Shown here: in pieces, positions 1 through 8,561 of the stretch
How positions within the stretch are numbered: position 1 is the stretch's first letter
Layout: every line of letters begins with the position of its first letter
DNA from: Bacillaceae bacterium JMAK1
GTDB lineage: Bacteria; Bacillota; Bacilli; Bacillales; Marinococcaceae
DNA: 64,000 bases
NCBI GenBank assembly: GCA_012970285.1
Contig: JIBW01000005.1
Span: 1 to 64,000 of the forward strand
Reading direction: 5' to 3'
Position numbers and translations under genes: made by a program
Notes under the pieces: generated by a model
Seen by the model: only the letters and a program-made list of their open reading frames with translations
Told to the model about the DNA's origin: nothing
Database searches by the model: none

Positions 1-81
1 GCTAATCTCTCAAGCGCAAGAACTAATATACCATATTCTATTAACTAGAGTCAATACTTAATTTACTAGTTTTTTAGATGG

Positions 82-155
<74 letters not shown>

Positions 156-169
156 ATCTAATAAGATGG

Positions 170-240
170 AGCGGGTGATGGGAATCGAACCCACATCATC
201 AGCTTGGAAGGCTGAGGTTTTACCACTAAACTACACCCGC
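170..240 (-). tRNA. tRNA-Gly (anticodon TCC)
   Basis: Reverse-strand cloverleaf of 71 nt with acceptor GCGGGTG/CACCCGC, T-arm GGGTTCGATTCCC and anticodon loop CTTCCAA, giving TCC. The discriminator is U, as usual for bacterial tRNA-Gly. It lies 14 nt upstream of the tRNA-Ile gene in the same array. Confidence 0.95.
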
Positions 241-265
241 ATATAAAGTTAAGGTCTTTAACTGG

Positions 266-339
266 TCGGGAAGACAGGATTTGAACCTGCGACCCCTTGG
301 TCCCAAACCAAGTGCTCTGCCAAGCTGAGCTACTTCCCG
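266..339 (-). tRNA. tRNA-Pro (anticodon TGG)
   Basis: Reverse-strand cloverleaf with acceptor CGGGAAG/CTTCCCG, T-arm with GGTTCAAATCC and anticodon loop TTTGGGA, giving TGG. Discriminator A. Third gene of the leftward array. Confidence 0.95.
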
Positions 340-383
340 TAAAGATTGAACGGTTATAAGTAAGTCAATCAAAGGAAAAATGG

Positions 384-457
384 CGCGCCCGAGAAGAGTC
401 GAACTCCTAACCTCCTGATCCGTAGTCAGACGCTCTATCCAATTGAGCTACGGGCGC
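384..457 (-). tRNA. tRNA-Arg (anticodon ACG)
   Basis: Reverse-strand cloverleaf with acceptor GCGCCCG/CGGGCGC, T-arm with AGTTCGACTCT and anticodon loop CTACGGA, giving ACG (wobble A expected to be edited to inosine by TadA). Discriminator G. Promoter-proximal gene of the array. Confidence 0.95.
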
Positions 458-512
458 ATGTTATGTTATGTCGGTTGTTGCTGTCGTGTTGTTGTCCGTT
501 TCGACAAGAATT

Positions 513-542
513 AATATAGCATAGGATTTGGACTAAGTGCAA
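513..542 (-). promoter_or_regulatory. Sigma-A promoter of the four-tRNA array
   Basis: On the reverse strand a -35 TTGCAC (537-542) and a -10 TATATT (513-518) are separated by 18 nt, about 55 nt upstream of the tRNA-Arg gene. A TGC extension precedes the -10. Inference from sequence only. Confidence 0.6.
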
Positions 543-644
543 CCCCCTTTTCTAAATTCGATTCATTTTTTATTTAAGGACGGTTTTGTTTTTCTACTTT
601 CTTCATATTATATATTACCTCTCTTGCAATCGAGCCTCTGTAAG

Positions 645-684
645 AAAAAAGCTTCAAGGTCGAGTCATTACACTCAACCTTGAA
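645..684 (-). terminator. Terminator of pdxST
   Basis: Inverted repeat TTCAAGGT (653-660) / ACCTTGAA (677-684), extended by GAG/CTC pairs, overlaps the last pdxT codons. On the transcribed strand it is followed by a CTTTTTTC tract, a typical intrinsic terminator. Confidence 0.85.
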
Positions 685-1255
685 CCGTTTCTTCTACCAT
701 ATGGACAAAAGCTTCATGTAACCGATAATCTGAAGTGAGCTCTGGATGAAACGAGCATGCTAGATAATTGCCTTCACGAACAGCGACAATCGTTCCGTCA
801 TATTCACTAAGCACAGTTACATGATGCCCCACTTCTTGAACGAGTGGTGCGCGAATAAAAATTGCTTCTACATCGTCACCTACATCTTTCACTTCCAATA
901 TTGCTTCAAAACTTTCCTTCTGCCTTCCAAAGGCATTCCGTTCTACTGTCATATCAATAAAACCGAGATGAGGATCTTCGTCGTTTGATAAACGTTCTGC
1001 CATCAGAATCATTCCAGCACACGTTCCAAACACTGGTTTACCACTTTCTCCAAATGCTTGTAAAGGTTGGAGGAATCCATATTGATTGATGAGCTTTCTC
1101 ATTGTGGTCGATTCGCCACCTGGAATAACCAGCCCATCAATGTCCTGCAATTGTTCTGGCCATTTAATTTGCACGGCTTCACTTCCACTCTTTTCAAGGA
1201 AACGAACGTGTTCATCCACCGCACCTTGTAAAGCTAGAACACCAATTGTAACCAT
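674..1255 (-). CDS. pdxT: Pyridoxal 5'-phosphate synthase, glutaminase subunit PdxT
   Basis: Class I glutamine amidotransferase of 193 aa. It releases ammonia from glutamine and channels it to PdxS for ribose-5-phosphate-dependent synthesis of PLP in the cytoplasm. The family signature PGGEST is at residues 45-50, the nucleophile Cys79 is in GTCAGM, and His170/Glu172 of SFHPE complete the triad. An upstream in-frame TTG at 1261 is possible, but the ATG at 1255 overlaps the pdxS stop as TAATG, the usual translational coupling in this operon, and gives the usual N-terminus [11 protein letters not shown]. Co-transcribed downstream of pdxS and ended by the hairpin at its stop codon. Confidence 0.97.
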   Translation of the reverse strand: MVTIGVLALQGAVDEHVRFLEKSGSEAVQIKWPEQLQDIDGLVIPGGESTTMRKLINQYGFLQPLQAFGESGKPVFGTCAGMILMAERLSNDEDPHLGFIDMTVERNAFGRQKESFEAILEVKDVGDDVEAIFIRAPLVQEVGHHVTVLSEYDGTIVAVREGNYLACSFHPELTSDYRLHEAFVHMVEETVQG

Positions 1256-2142
1256 TACCAACCACGATCCTGCATACGTTCAGCTGGAGCAATGTTTGAG
1301 ATTTCAATTCCTTTCATTGCTGTACCGAGATCCTTGGACAACTCTGCAATCAGTTTATAGTCCGTATAATGTGTCGTCGCTTCAACGATTGCCCGTGCAA
1401 ATTTCTCAGGGTTATCTGATTTAAAGATTCCTGAACCGACGAATACACCATCCGCCCCAAGTTGCATCATGAGCGCTGCATCCGCAGGGGTAGCCACTCC
1501 ACCAGCCGCAAAGTTAACGACAGGGAATTCACCAGTTTCTTTAATCGTAAGTAAAAGTTCGTACGGTGCACCGATGTTTTTTGCTTCGGTCATTAACTCA
1601 TCGGTAGACATGTGCATGACTTGTTTGATTTGAGCTTGCATCTTTCGCATGTGACGAACTGCCTCAACGATATTCCCCGTTCCTGGCTCACCTTTTGTAC
1701 GAATCATTGAAGCTCCTTCTCCGATTCTTCTTGCTGCTTCGCCTAAGTCACGTGCACCACAAACGAATGGCACGGTAAACTCTCGTTTATTAAGATGATA
1801 GACTTCATCTGCGGGCGTTAACACTTCACTTTCATCGATATAATCGACACCCATAGCTTCAAGCACACGAGCTTCTACGATATGTCCAATTCTTGCCTTT
1901 GCCATCACTGGAATAGAAACAGCATTCAATACGTCTTCGGTAATCGTTGGGTCTGCCATTCTCGCCACGCCACCTGCAGCACGGATATCTGACGGAACTC
2001 GCTCTAGAGCCATAACCGCTACAGCTCCTGCTTCTTCAGCAATTTTCGCTTGTTCCGCATTGATCACATCCATAATGACGCCACCTTTTTGCATTTGCGC
2101 CATCCCTTGCTTTACACGATCTGTTCCTAATTTCTTCTCCAT
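1255..2142 (-). CDS. pdxS: Pyridoxal 5'-phosphate synthase, synthase subunit PdxS
   Basis: Synthase subunit (295 aa) of the deoxyxylulose-independent PLP pathway, which condenses ribose 5-phosphate, glyceraldehyde 3-phosphate and ammonia from PdxT. It is a TIM-barrel protein that forms a dodecamer with PdxT. Both family lysines are visible: Lys82 in MAKARIGH and Lys150 in [15 protein letters not shown] at 2151 lies within the Shine-Dalgarno run AAAGGAG, so the ATG at 2142, 8 nt after that run, was chosen and gives the typical [18 protein letters not shown] start. First gene of the pdxST operon, divergent from pdxR, which probably controls it. Confidence 0.97.
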   Translation of the reverse strand: MEKKLGTDRVKQGMAQMQKGGVIMDVINAEQAKIAEEAGAVAVMALERVPSDIRAAGGVARMADPTITEDVLNAVSIPVMAKARIGHIVEARVLEAMGVDYIDESEVLTPADEVYHLNKREFTVPFVCGARDLGEAARRIGEGASMIRTKGEPGTGNIVEAVRHMRKMQAQIKQVMHMSTDELMTEAKNIGAPYELLLTIKETGEFPVVNFAAGGVATPADAALMMQLGADGVFVGSGIFKSDNPEKFARAIVEATTHYTDYKLIAELSKDLGTAMKGIEISNIAPAERMQDRGW

Positions 2143-2194
2143 TTCTACCACTCCTTTGTTGAACTCTTATGACTTTTTCATTAGTATAAGTAAC

Positions 2195-2242
2195 AACTGA
2201 TATCATTAAAAGTGTCAGTTTCTACCCTTTTGATGGTGTCAG
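2195..2242. promoter_or_regulatory. Candidate PdxR operator between pdxS and pdxR
   Basis: The 123-bp divergent region holds an inverted repeat AACTGA (2195-2200) / TCAGTT (2215-2220) and a direct repeat GTGTCAG at 2212-2218 and 2236-2242, 24 bp apart. MocR-type PdxR proteins are known to bind repeated half-sites in such regions. The assignment here is inference. Confidence 0.45.
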
Positions 2243-2265
2243 CGTATAGAAGGAAGGAGTTTATT

Positions 2266-3684
2266 ATGGAAATCTTATGGTGCTCATTGGATCGCGAAAG
2301 TGATACACCGCTATATGAACAACTATATTTACATATAAAAAAAGAAATTGTCAGTGGCGCGCTTTTGTACGGAACAAAACTGCCATCAAAACGAAAGCTT
2401 TCTGATTACCTAAAGATTAGTCAAAATACCGTAGAAAGCACGTATGAACAACTCGTAGCTGAGGGGTACGTTGAAGTCGTCGCTAGAAAAGGCTTTTTCG
2501 TACAAGCATACGAAAACCTTGAATACGTAGACATTGAGAAAGATGCTGGTTCAATTGAAACGCTCATTGACGAAAAGATTCGCTATGACTTTCATCCAAC
2601 ACGCATCGATCCTTACCATTTTCCAATTGACCGTTGGCGAAAACATATGAAAGATACGTTAGATCATGATCACCTTCATCTTTTTCTACTCGGTCATCAT
2701 CAAGGAGAACTAACTTTTAGAGAAGAGATTGCCCACTATTTGCGACACTCACGAGGTGTTACATGCGAGCCTTCACAAATTGTCGTCGGTGCGGGAATTG
2801 AAGTACTCATGCAACAACTCTTTCATTTAATTGGGCGTTCAAGAACATACGGTGTTGAAGATCCTGGATACCAATTAATGCGTAATCTTCTAAAGAACAG
2901 TTCGAATCATTACGTACCGCTTACTGTTGATGAAGAAGGAATCGTTGTTGATTCTATTTTTGACTCATCAATTGATGTTATCTGCACGACACCTTCACAT
3001 CATTTTCCGTACGGAACCGTACTATCCATTAATCGTAGAAAGCGTCTGCTCCAATGGGCAAATGAAAAAAACGATCGCTATATATTGGAAGACGACTACG
3101 ATAGTGAATTTCGATATAGCGGTAAAACAATTCCATCCTTACAAAGCATGGATCATTACGATAAAGTCATTTATCTCGGGACGTTCAGTAAATCCTTAAT
3201 CCCCTCTGCGCGTATAAGTTATATGGTATTACCAAATGAACTGCTAAAGAAATACAAAGAAGTGTTTTCGTTTTATCATTCTACCGTTTCTCGAATTGAC
3301 CAAGTTGTCCTCACTGAGTTCATGAAACAAGGGGACTTTGCCAAACATTTAAATCGTATGCGTAAGATTTATCGACGTAAACTAGACATTGTAGTACAAG
3401 AATTAAAACCTTATGAAGATCGATTAACGATTATTGGGGAGCGCTCTGGATTACATGTCGTACTCGTCGTTACGAATGGAATGACAGAAACTGAACTCGT
3501 TGATGCAGCTCTATCTCATCAAATTCTCGTTTATCCACTATCGAGATACACCGTTAGCTCTGAACCGTCTGATCCCCCGCGGATTGTACTCGGTTTTGCC
3601 GGTATACCCGAAGATGAACTAAAAGAAGCCGTTCAAACACTCTTAGTCTCATGGAACTATGAAAAAGAAGCTGATTTTCTTTAA
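2266..3684 (+). CDS. pdxR: MocR-family transcriptional regulator PdxR
   Basis: GntR/MocR regulator of 472 aa: an N-terminal winged helix-turn-helix (about residues 10-80, with LPSKRKLSDYLKISQNTV) fused to a fold-type I aminotransferase domain. The PLP-lysine motif is visible in GTFSKSLIPSARISYMV. In related bacteria PdxR senses PLP and activates pdxST while repressing itself. Divergent placement next to pdxST supports that role. The reading frame is open further upstream, but the ATG at 2266 follows AAGGAAGGAG at good spacing and gives a normal MocR N-terminus. Confidence 0.9.
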   Translation: MEILWCSLDRESDTPLYEQLYLHIKKEIVSGALLYGTKLPSKRKLSDYLKISQNTVESTYEQLVAEGYVEVVARKGFFVQAYENLEYVDIEKDAGSIETLIDEKIRYDFHPTRIDPYHFPIDRWRKHMKDTLDHDHLHLFLLGHHQGELTFREEIAHYLRHSRGVTCEPSQIVVGAGIEVLMQQLFHLIGRSRTYGVEDPGYQLMRNLLKNSSNHYVPLTVDEEGIVVDSIFDSSIDVICTTPSHHFPYGTVLSINRRKRLLQWANEKNDRYILEDDYDSEFRYSGKTIPSLQSMDHYDKVIYLGTFSKSLIPSARISYMVLPNELLKKYKEVFSFYHSTVSRIDQVVLTEFMKQGDFAKHLNRMRKIYRRKLDIVVQELKPYEDRLTIIGERSGLHVVLVVTNGMTETELVDAALSHQILVYPLSRYTVSSEPSDPPRIVLGFAGIPEDELKEAVQTLLVSWNYEKEADFL

Positions 3685-3697
3685 TCAGCTTCTTTTA
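3665..3697. terminator. Bidirectional terminator between pdxR and the transglutaminase gene
   Basis: Hairpin AGAAGCTGATT / AATCAGCTTCT (3667-3677 / 3683-3693) spans the pdxR stop codon and lies just beyond the end of the convergent gene. T-rich runs on both strands suit termination from both sides. Confidence 0.8.
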
Positions 3698-5392
3698 ATA
3701 AATAATCTCTTCTCTCGTATGTGTTTCATTTAGAAAAGCTGGATCAGGATCAAAGTAATCAGGATTATATTGAAAGTGGAATTCATCGTCTTGAATAAAT
3801 CCTGCTCCCCATGTTGGATCCATTTCAAGCCACTCTCCATCAACAGACACATCAACCCAAGCATGACGTTCACCGGTTGATGTGACTCCCGCCACGTAAT
3901 TGGCTTCCATATCAATTGCGCGTAATAGTGCAATCGTTAAAAACGCATAATCTTGGCAAACCCCTTGCCTCGTTTCTAATGTCTTTAATGCACTATCGTC
4001 CATTTCAAATGCGTTATTCTCTAATTTTTCAACATCATAAGCAATCGTCGTTGCAACATAATCGTAAATTGCTTTTGCGCGATCACGTTCGTTTTCAATC
4101 CCGTCAGTTAATTGATTAGCCAAGGAGATAATGGTTGGGTGATCCGACTCAATCCCAACAGAAGGCAATAGGCTTCTTAAATCTTGTGCTCCCTGTACAT
4201 CATGAGTAAATATTGATGTCCCATAAAACACGAAGTAATTTTCCCCTTCTTCGTATGGATCTGGCACACTTACAGTTACGTCATATTCTCCTTCCCCAAA
4301 CCGAAAATAAATCGTTCCTTTGAATTGATAATCTTCCACAGGCACATAATAATGCGCCTCAATTCCAGTTTCATGTTCAGTGGTGACGATCATATGGCTA
4401 ATATCTTCACTACCTGATACTGCGGGATCAATTGTCCCTTGTATCTCATACTCTTGTCCTTCATGGTTTAAGGGGTCGGTCACTGCTGGAGCTTCAAGTG
4501 TTACTCCTCGCTCATAATATTGATCAAAGTGATCAATCGAGATTAACGGCTCATCTGTTGTACGATTCGCAATAAACGAGGCTGCCTCATAATAGAGATC
4601 GTCATCCCCTGTGTCGAGTAATACTGTAATTTTATGCTCACCTTCTCCGAATTGTAGAGGAATCTCTTCTTCGAAAGTTTCATTGTTGATCGGTACTAGA
4701 AACTCTTCTTGGTCTTGTCCGTAAGTAACATGAATTAATAGTAACTCTTCATTACTTTCGTTGTTCACAGTTCCTTGAACAGCAATACTCCGATCCGCCT
4801 CAAGGAAACCATTCATAGGTTCCTCAAATGTTAAATCATATTCTAATCCAAGTGGCGTGTACTCGATGTCGCGCTGACGTTCATTGTTGACATTAAGTAC
4901 AGTTATTGTTGCCCCTTCATAGAATTGGCCTTCCTCACCTACTTGATTACTCGGAGCATAAATTCCTAATTCATATTCAGCTGCTCCGTAATGAAACTGC
5001 ACATCATACTCAAAGTTTCCATTCTCATCAAACGTTGCGTAATAATTAAACACATCATCTTTATTGTCCACTGGTGTCACTTGAATCCACACGTAATCTT
5101 CCGAAAACTGAACATGTCTTGATATGTTACCTTGAATCGTTAATGCTCCTTCTGTAGCAAAGGAAGCATACAACGGACTTTGAATTGTAAGACCAACTTC
5201 ATCTCCAAACCTTGTCATCGAAAGAGACGTAACATCAATTCCATGAGTTTCACTCAATTTCTGAACTTCATCAACGTCTCGTTCTTCAATTTGTTCGGAG
5301 CTCTCCTCAGATTCATCTACCATCGAATCACAACTGCTCAATAAACCTATAATTCCAACTACAGCTACTAAACTTCGAAAATGTTTCCACAT
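3695..5392 (-). CDS. Transglutaminase-like cysteine protease lipoprotein
   Basis: Predicted exported lipoprotein of 565 aa. The signal peptide ends in a lipobox (GLLSSC), followed by an acidic linker and several repeated beta-rich segments of about 90-100 residues, then a C-terminal transglutaminase-like core. That core shows the Cys-His-Asp order: Cys in RQGVCQDYAFL, His in ERHAWVDV, Asp in WLEMDPTWG. Such domains act as cysteine proteases or transglutaminases at the cell surface; the substrate cannot be read. A GTG at 5401 could also start it, but ATG at 5392 gives a standard short signal peptide. No operon partner. It is convergent with pdxR. Confidence 0.75.
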   Translation of the reverse strand: MWKHFRSLVAVVGIIGLLSSCDSMVDESEESSEQIEERDVDEVQKLSETHGIDVTSLSMTRFGDEVGLTIQSPLYASFATEGALTIQGNISRHVQFSEDYVWIQVTPVDNKDDVFNYYATFDENGNFEYDVQFHYGAAEYELGIYAPSNQVGEEGQFYEGATITVLNVNNERQRDIEYTPLGLEYDLTFEEPMNGFLEADRSIAVQGTVNNESNEELLLIHVTYGQDQEEFLVPINNETFEEEIPLQFGEGEHKITVLLDTGDDDLYYEAASFIANRTTDEPLISIDHFDQYYERGVTLEAPAVTDPLNHEGQEYEIQGTIDPAVSGSEDISHMIVTTEHETGIEAHYYVPVEDYQFKGTIYFRFGEGEYDVTVSVPDPYEEGENYFVFYGTSIFTHDVQGAQDLRSLLPSVGIESDHPTIISLANQLTDGIENERDRAKAIYDYVATTIAYDVEKLENNAFEMDDSALKTLETRQGVCQDYAFLTIALLRAIDMEANYVAGVTSTGERHAWVDVSVDGEWLEMDPTWGAGFIQDDEFHFQYNPDYFDPDPAFLNETHTREEIIY

Positions 5393-5623
5393 CGCAGTCA
5401 CCCGTTACGCAAAACTTTCAAACCTTGATTCGTGAAGAAATCTGATAGGCTTTAAAAGATGATTACTTTTACGGTAACAGGTTCCCCCCTCGCTTTATGA
5501 AGTTTGTGAGATTCACTACGCTATAAGTACTATCTTTACGAAAAGTTAATAAAGAAAGTTTCGCGATTTCATTGTTCTATTCCTTCTATTCCTGTATGCT
5601 ACCTAACGTCAATAGAAACTTAC

Positions 5624-5634
5624 ATAAAGGAGGT
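5624..5634 (+). promoter_or_regulatory. Shine-Dalgarno that decides the chrA start
   Basis: The run AAAGGAGGTGA is a full anti-SD match. A GTG inside it (5633) is in frame but would overlap the ribosome-binding sequence, whereas the in-frame CTG at 5642 sits about 8 nt downstream, so CTG is the more plausible initiation codon. Confidence 0.6.
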
Positions 5635-5641
5635 GAACCCT

Positions 5642-6811
5642 CTGAATTCTTTCAAAAATCTACTACAAATCTTTCTTATTTCTACACGACTTGGACTTAC
5701 ATCATTCGGAGGTCCAATCGCTCACCTCGGTTACTTTCATGAGGAATATGTAAAACGGAAGAAATGGCTAGATGAGAAAAGCTACGCCGACCTCGTTGCG
5801 CTCTGTCAGTTCCTACCCGGACCTGCGAGTAGTCAAGTTGGGATTGGGATTGGTGTTATAAAAGGAGGCGTTTTCGGTGGCTTTCTTTCATTCCTCGGAT
5901 TTACAATGCCTTCGGTCCTGTTGCTTATTCTCTTCGCACAGTTTGCGAATACGTTCGGGTTAACCGATGCTGGCTTTATTGATGGTCTGAAACTTGTCGC
6001 TGTCGCGGTTGTCGCACATGCCATCCTTGGCATGGCAAAAAATTTGACGCCTGACTTATCTAGACAAACGATTGCACTTCTTGCCCTCATTATTACGGTT
6101 TTAATTCCACATGCATTCGCACAAGTAAGCGTCATTGCTCTTGCTGCAATCGCTGGATTTCTCATGTTTCGTGATCCAACGGAAGCGACTAAAACGACAA
6201 GCTTTCCGTTAAGCAAACGATTTGGTGCTGCCTGCTTAACGCTATTCGTCGTATTGCTTGTCGGTCTTCCACTTCTTGCACAAGTAAGTAGCTCACTGTG
6301 GCTAGACTTATTCGATCGATTCTACCGGGCAGGTGCACTCGTCTTTGGTGGTGGTCACGTCGTCTTGCCATTACTGGAGCGCGAATTTGTAGCGACTGGG
6401 TTGATTACAGCAGATGAATTTCTAGCAGGTTACGGTGCTGCTCAAGCAGTTCCCGGGCCATTGTTCACGTTTGCCGCATACATCGGTACGGTCATTGCCG
6501 GAAGCCTCGGTGGTTTGTTTGCCACGGTCGCCATTTTCTTACCGGCGTTTTTACTGATCTTCGGTGTGTTGCCATTTTGGCAAAGCGTACGTCATCATGA
6601 TAAATTACGTGGTGCTTTTCTAGGTGTTAACGCAGCGGTCGTTGGAATTTTGATTTCGGCATTTTTCCATCCTATATGGGTAACGAGCGTGCAGAATGGT
6701 TTTGATTTTGCCGTTGCTGCACTTCTGTTCTTTATGCTCATGTATTGGAAACGTCCACCTTGGGTCATCGTTCTTACAGGAATCGTTTTAGGAACACTCT
6801 TTTATTCATAA
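5642..6811 (+). CDS. chrA: Chromate transporter, ChrA (CHR) family
   Basis: Polytopic membrane protein of about 389 aa made of two homologous halves, the long-chain bidomain CHR form. Family motifs are clear: TSFGGPIAHLGYFHEEYVKRKKWL and FLPGPASSQVG in the first half, and GGGHVVLPLLEREFV with QAVPGPLFTFAAYIG in the second. CHR proteins expel chromate, probably by proton or sulfate-coupled exchange. No ATG or TTG starts the frame near the ribosome binding site. The start is taken as CTG at 5642, with GTG 5633 as the alternative. Single gene; its 3' end overlaps the convergent MFS gene by 10 bp. Confidence 0.88.
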   Translation: MNSFKNLLQIFLISTRLGLTSFGGPIAHLGYFHEEYVKRKKWLDEKSYADLVALCQFLPGPASSQVGIGIGVIKGGVFGGFLSFLGFTMPSVLLLILFAQFANTFGLTDAGFIDGLKLVAVAVVAHAILGMAKNLTPDLSRQTIALLALIITVLIPHAFAQVSVIALAAIAGFLMFRDPTEATKTTSFPLSKRFGAACLTLFVVLLVGLPLLAQVSSSLWLDLFDRFYRAGALVFGGGHVVLPLLEREFVATGLITADEFLAGYGAAQAVPGPLFTFAAYIGTVIAGSLGGLFATVAIFLPAFLLIFGVLPFWQSVRHHDKLRGAFLGVNAAVVGILISAFFHPIWVTSVQNGFDFAVAALLFFMLMYWKRPPWVIVLTGIVLGTLFYS

Positions 6812-8019
6812 TCCATCGATTCGTCATTCCGTACTACGGAGTGACGATTTTTTCGTTTTGTAACACGAATCGCTGCAATTCCTACAATGAAGAATAAAAC
6901 AGAGCCGACAAGTCCAACCGGTCGAATTCCAATGACATTCGCCATAATCCCAAAAACAACGGTAAAAAAGATAATGGCTAGCGCTTCAACTAAACCAAAT
7001 AAGCTCATAAACCTTCCCATTAATGATGTAGGAACTGCATTTTGATAAAACGTTAAATAGCCGGTATTGAGGAAGGTCACAAAAAAACCGATAAGCGTAA
7101 CACCAATAATTGCTACGACTTGGTCCGTTGCGACATACAACGTCACATAAGCAACCGCCGTCATTACGGTGCCATAACCTATTAACGTTTCAACCTTCAG
7201 GGATTTCGCAAAGCGAACATTGATTAGCGACCCGACAATGATCCCAACCCCAAAGAAACTAAGTAAAAATCCATATTCAGCATCTGTGAGCAAAAGCTCT
7301 ATTTTAGCGAATGATGCTTCAAGTGAGTCAATAGCGGTCATAAACACCGTCACAAGAACAAATAATCCATAGACGTAGAAAACATATACGGAACGTTTGC
7401 AATAAGAGACGACCGTTTTGATATCTGCTTGGATTTGCTCAAACCGGCGTGTTGATTTCGTACGTTCAATTGGTGCATCTACGACTGGTAGTAACAATAG
7501 CAACAGTGCCGAAAACAACAACGATGCACCATTCAGGTAAATGGCCATAAAAGGAGAACCCACAAAGAACAGAAAACCTGCAATTGCTGGTCCTAACATC
7601 GTTCCAGAAGAGTGAATAAATCCTCGTAGCGCATTAAATCGTTGGCGATTTTCTTTTGGAATTAACTTCGTAATATACACGGTTGAAGCTGGCTGAGAGA
7701 TCGCGTTTGCAAGGTTCACAACAAGAACAACACAATAAATATAAATAATCGACGACAACAGCGGGATAAGTATAATCAGTGCAGCACGAATCACATCAAG
7801 CACAATCATTAATCTGCGAGTGTTCGTGCGATCAATGAGACTACCGGACCAAGCATTTGTGAGCAATGCAGCGATCGGCGCTAAAATATAAAGCAACCCG
7901 ACAGCGAGTGGAGATCCGGTTTCTTGCAGTACAATTAAATTCAGTGCAATTAAATATACCCAACCACCAATATTTGAAACCCCTAAACTCATTAATAACA
8001 AAATCGCATATTTCCACAT
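6802..8019 (-). CDS. MFS transporter under T-box control
   Basis: Twelve-helix major facilitator of about 405 aa, similar in layout to drug or amino-acid exporters of the MFS_3 type, with the loop motif GSLIDRTNTRR between helices 2 and 3. The substrate is not readable. The frame stays open further upstream (to 8097), but that extension runs through the T-box terminator. ATG 8019 follows AAAGGTG with 8 nt spacing and begins directly with the first helix (MWKYAILLLM). The gene sits 42 nt after a T-box leader, so its expression should rise when the cognate tRNA (read here as tRNA-Gln) is uncharged. That context suggests transport of glutamine, a peptide or a related compound. Confidence 0.8.
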   Translation of the reverse strand: MWKYAILLLMSLGVSNIGGWVYLIALNLIVLQETGSPLAVGLLYILAPIAALLTNAWSGSLIDRTNTRRLMIVLDVIRAALIILIPLLSSIIYIYCVVLVVNLANAISQPASTVYITKLIPKENRQRFNALRGFIHSSGTMLGPAIAGFLFFVGSPFMAIYLNGASLLFSALLLLLLPVVDAPIERTKSTRRFEQIQADIKTVVSYCKRSVYVFYVYGLFVLVTVFMTAIDSLEASFAKIELLLTDAEYGFLLSFFGVGIIVGSLINVRFAKSLKVETLIGYGTVMTAVAYVTLYVATDQVVAIIGVTLIGFFVTFLNTGYLTFYQNAVPTSLMGRFMSLFGLVEALAIIFFTVVFGIMANVIGIRPVGLVGSVLFFIVGIAAIRVTKRKNRHSVVRNDESMDYE

Positions 8020-8060
8020 GGAACCGGCACCTTTCTTCACGATGTCATTAAACGAAAAAA

Positions 8061-8331
8061 ACTCACCCCCAAGATTGTCGTCTTGGGGGCGAGTCATATC
8101 GCGGTGCCACCCCAGTTTGTCGATGTATTGCTACAAAGACCTCTTCAAGTACGGCTACAAACTTAACGTAGCGATACCCTATCTCAATAACGGGAGATTC
8201 CGTTGCATTATCATCCGAAGAATCCGATGCACAGCTCCGAGACTTGCTTCAACATGTTCACGATGCCTCCTTCTCAGCTCCCAGAGGTCTCTGTTCATCA
8301 TTTCCATGCTTACTCTTCTCTTCAACGCCTT
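8061..8331 (-). promoter_or_regulatory. T-box riboswitch leader, specifier read as CAA (Gln)
   Basis: On the reverse strand the conserved T-box GGGGTGGCACCGCG is at 8100-8113, followed by a 14-bp terminator stem (8061-8094) and a run of seven T. Upstream is Stem I. Its specifier loop is bounded by GAGA/TCTC below and AGCATG/CATGTT above, with AGTA on the 5' strand and GAA-G-CAA-G on the 3' strand. In the standard layout GAA-N-codon-purine the codon is CAA (TTG at 8244-8246 on the plus strand). The T-box bulge UGGC predicts a G73 discriminator, which the tRNA-Gln gene at 45899-45970 has. T-box identity is near certain; the glutamine reading is inference from the fold. Confidence 0.9.
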
Positions 8332-8502
8332 TACTTAAATTTCTTATTAGTTTAACGCCAACTCCTCATAGAGTAAAGTTATTTTTCTAAACTTTCCAAG
8401 AAAATCAACGTAGCTACTTTAGATCGTCTTGGGAAATTAAATCTGTAAGGTTTTAAAGGCTCCACACGAAGTAGTAACCCTTCATGACCTCGCCCTAAAG
8501 AA

Positions 8503-8533
8503 AAGAGCCTTGGTAAAAGAACCAAGGCTTCTT
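8503..8533 (-). terminator. Terminator of the chemoreceptor operon
   Basis: Hairpin AGCCTTGGT (8506-8514) / ACCAAGGCT (8521-8529) lies just downstream of the chemoreceptor stop on the transcribed (reverse) strand and is followed there by CTCTTTTCTTT. Confidence 0.85.
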
Positions 8534-8561
8534 CAATACTTCAAACTGCAATTCACAGCTT

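Noticed and set aside
8020-8097. Longer N-terminus for the T-box-controlled MFS transporter
   Set aside because: It would translate through the T-box terminator hairpin and its T run; the later ATG has a good ribosome binding site and begins the first helix.
8241-8250. Alanine (GCA) or serine (AGC) reading of the T-box specifier
   Set aside because: The GAA-N-codon layout between the two stems gives CAA. Ala would also conflict with the UGGC bulge, which demands a G73 tRNA. AGC (Ser, G73) is not excluded by the bulge but needs a shifted frame.
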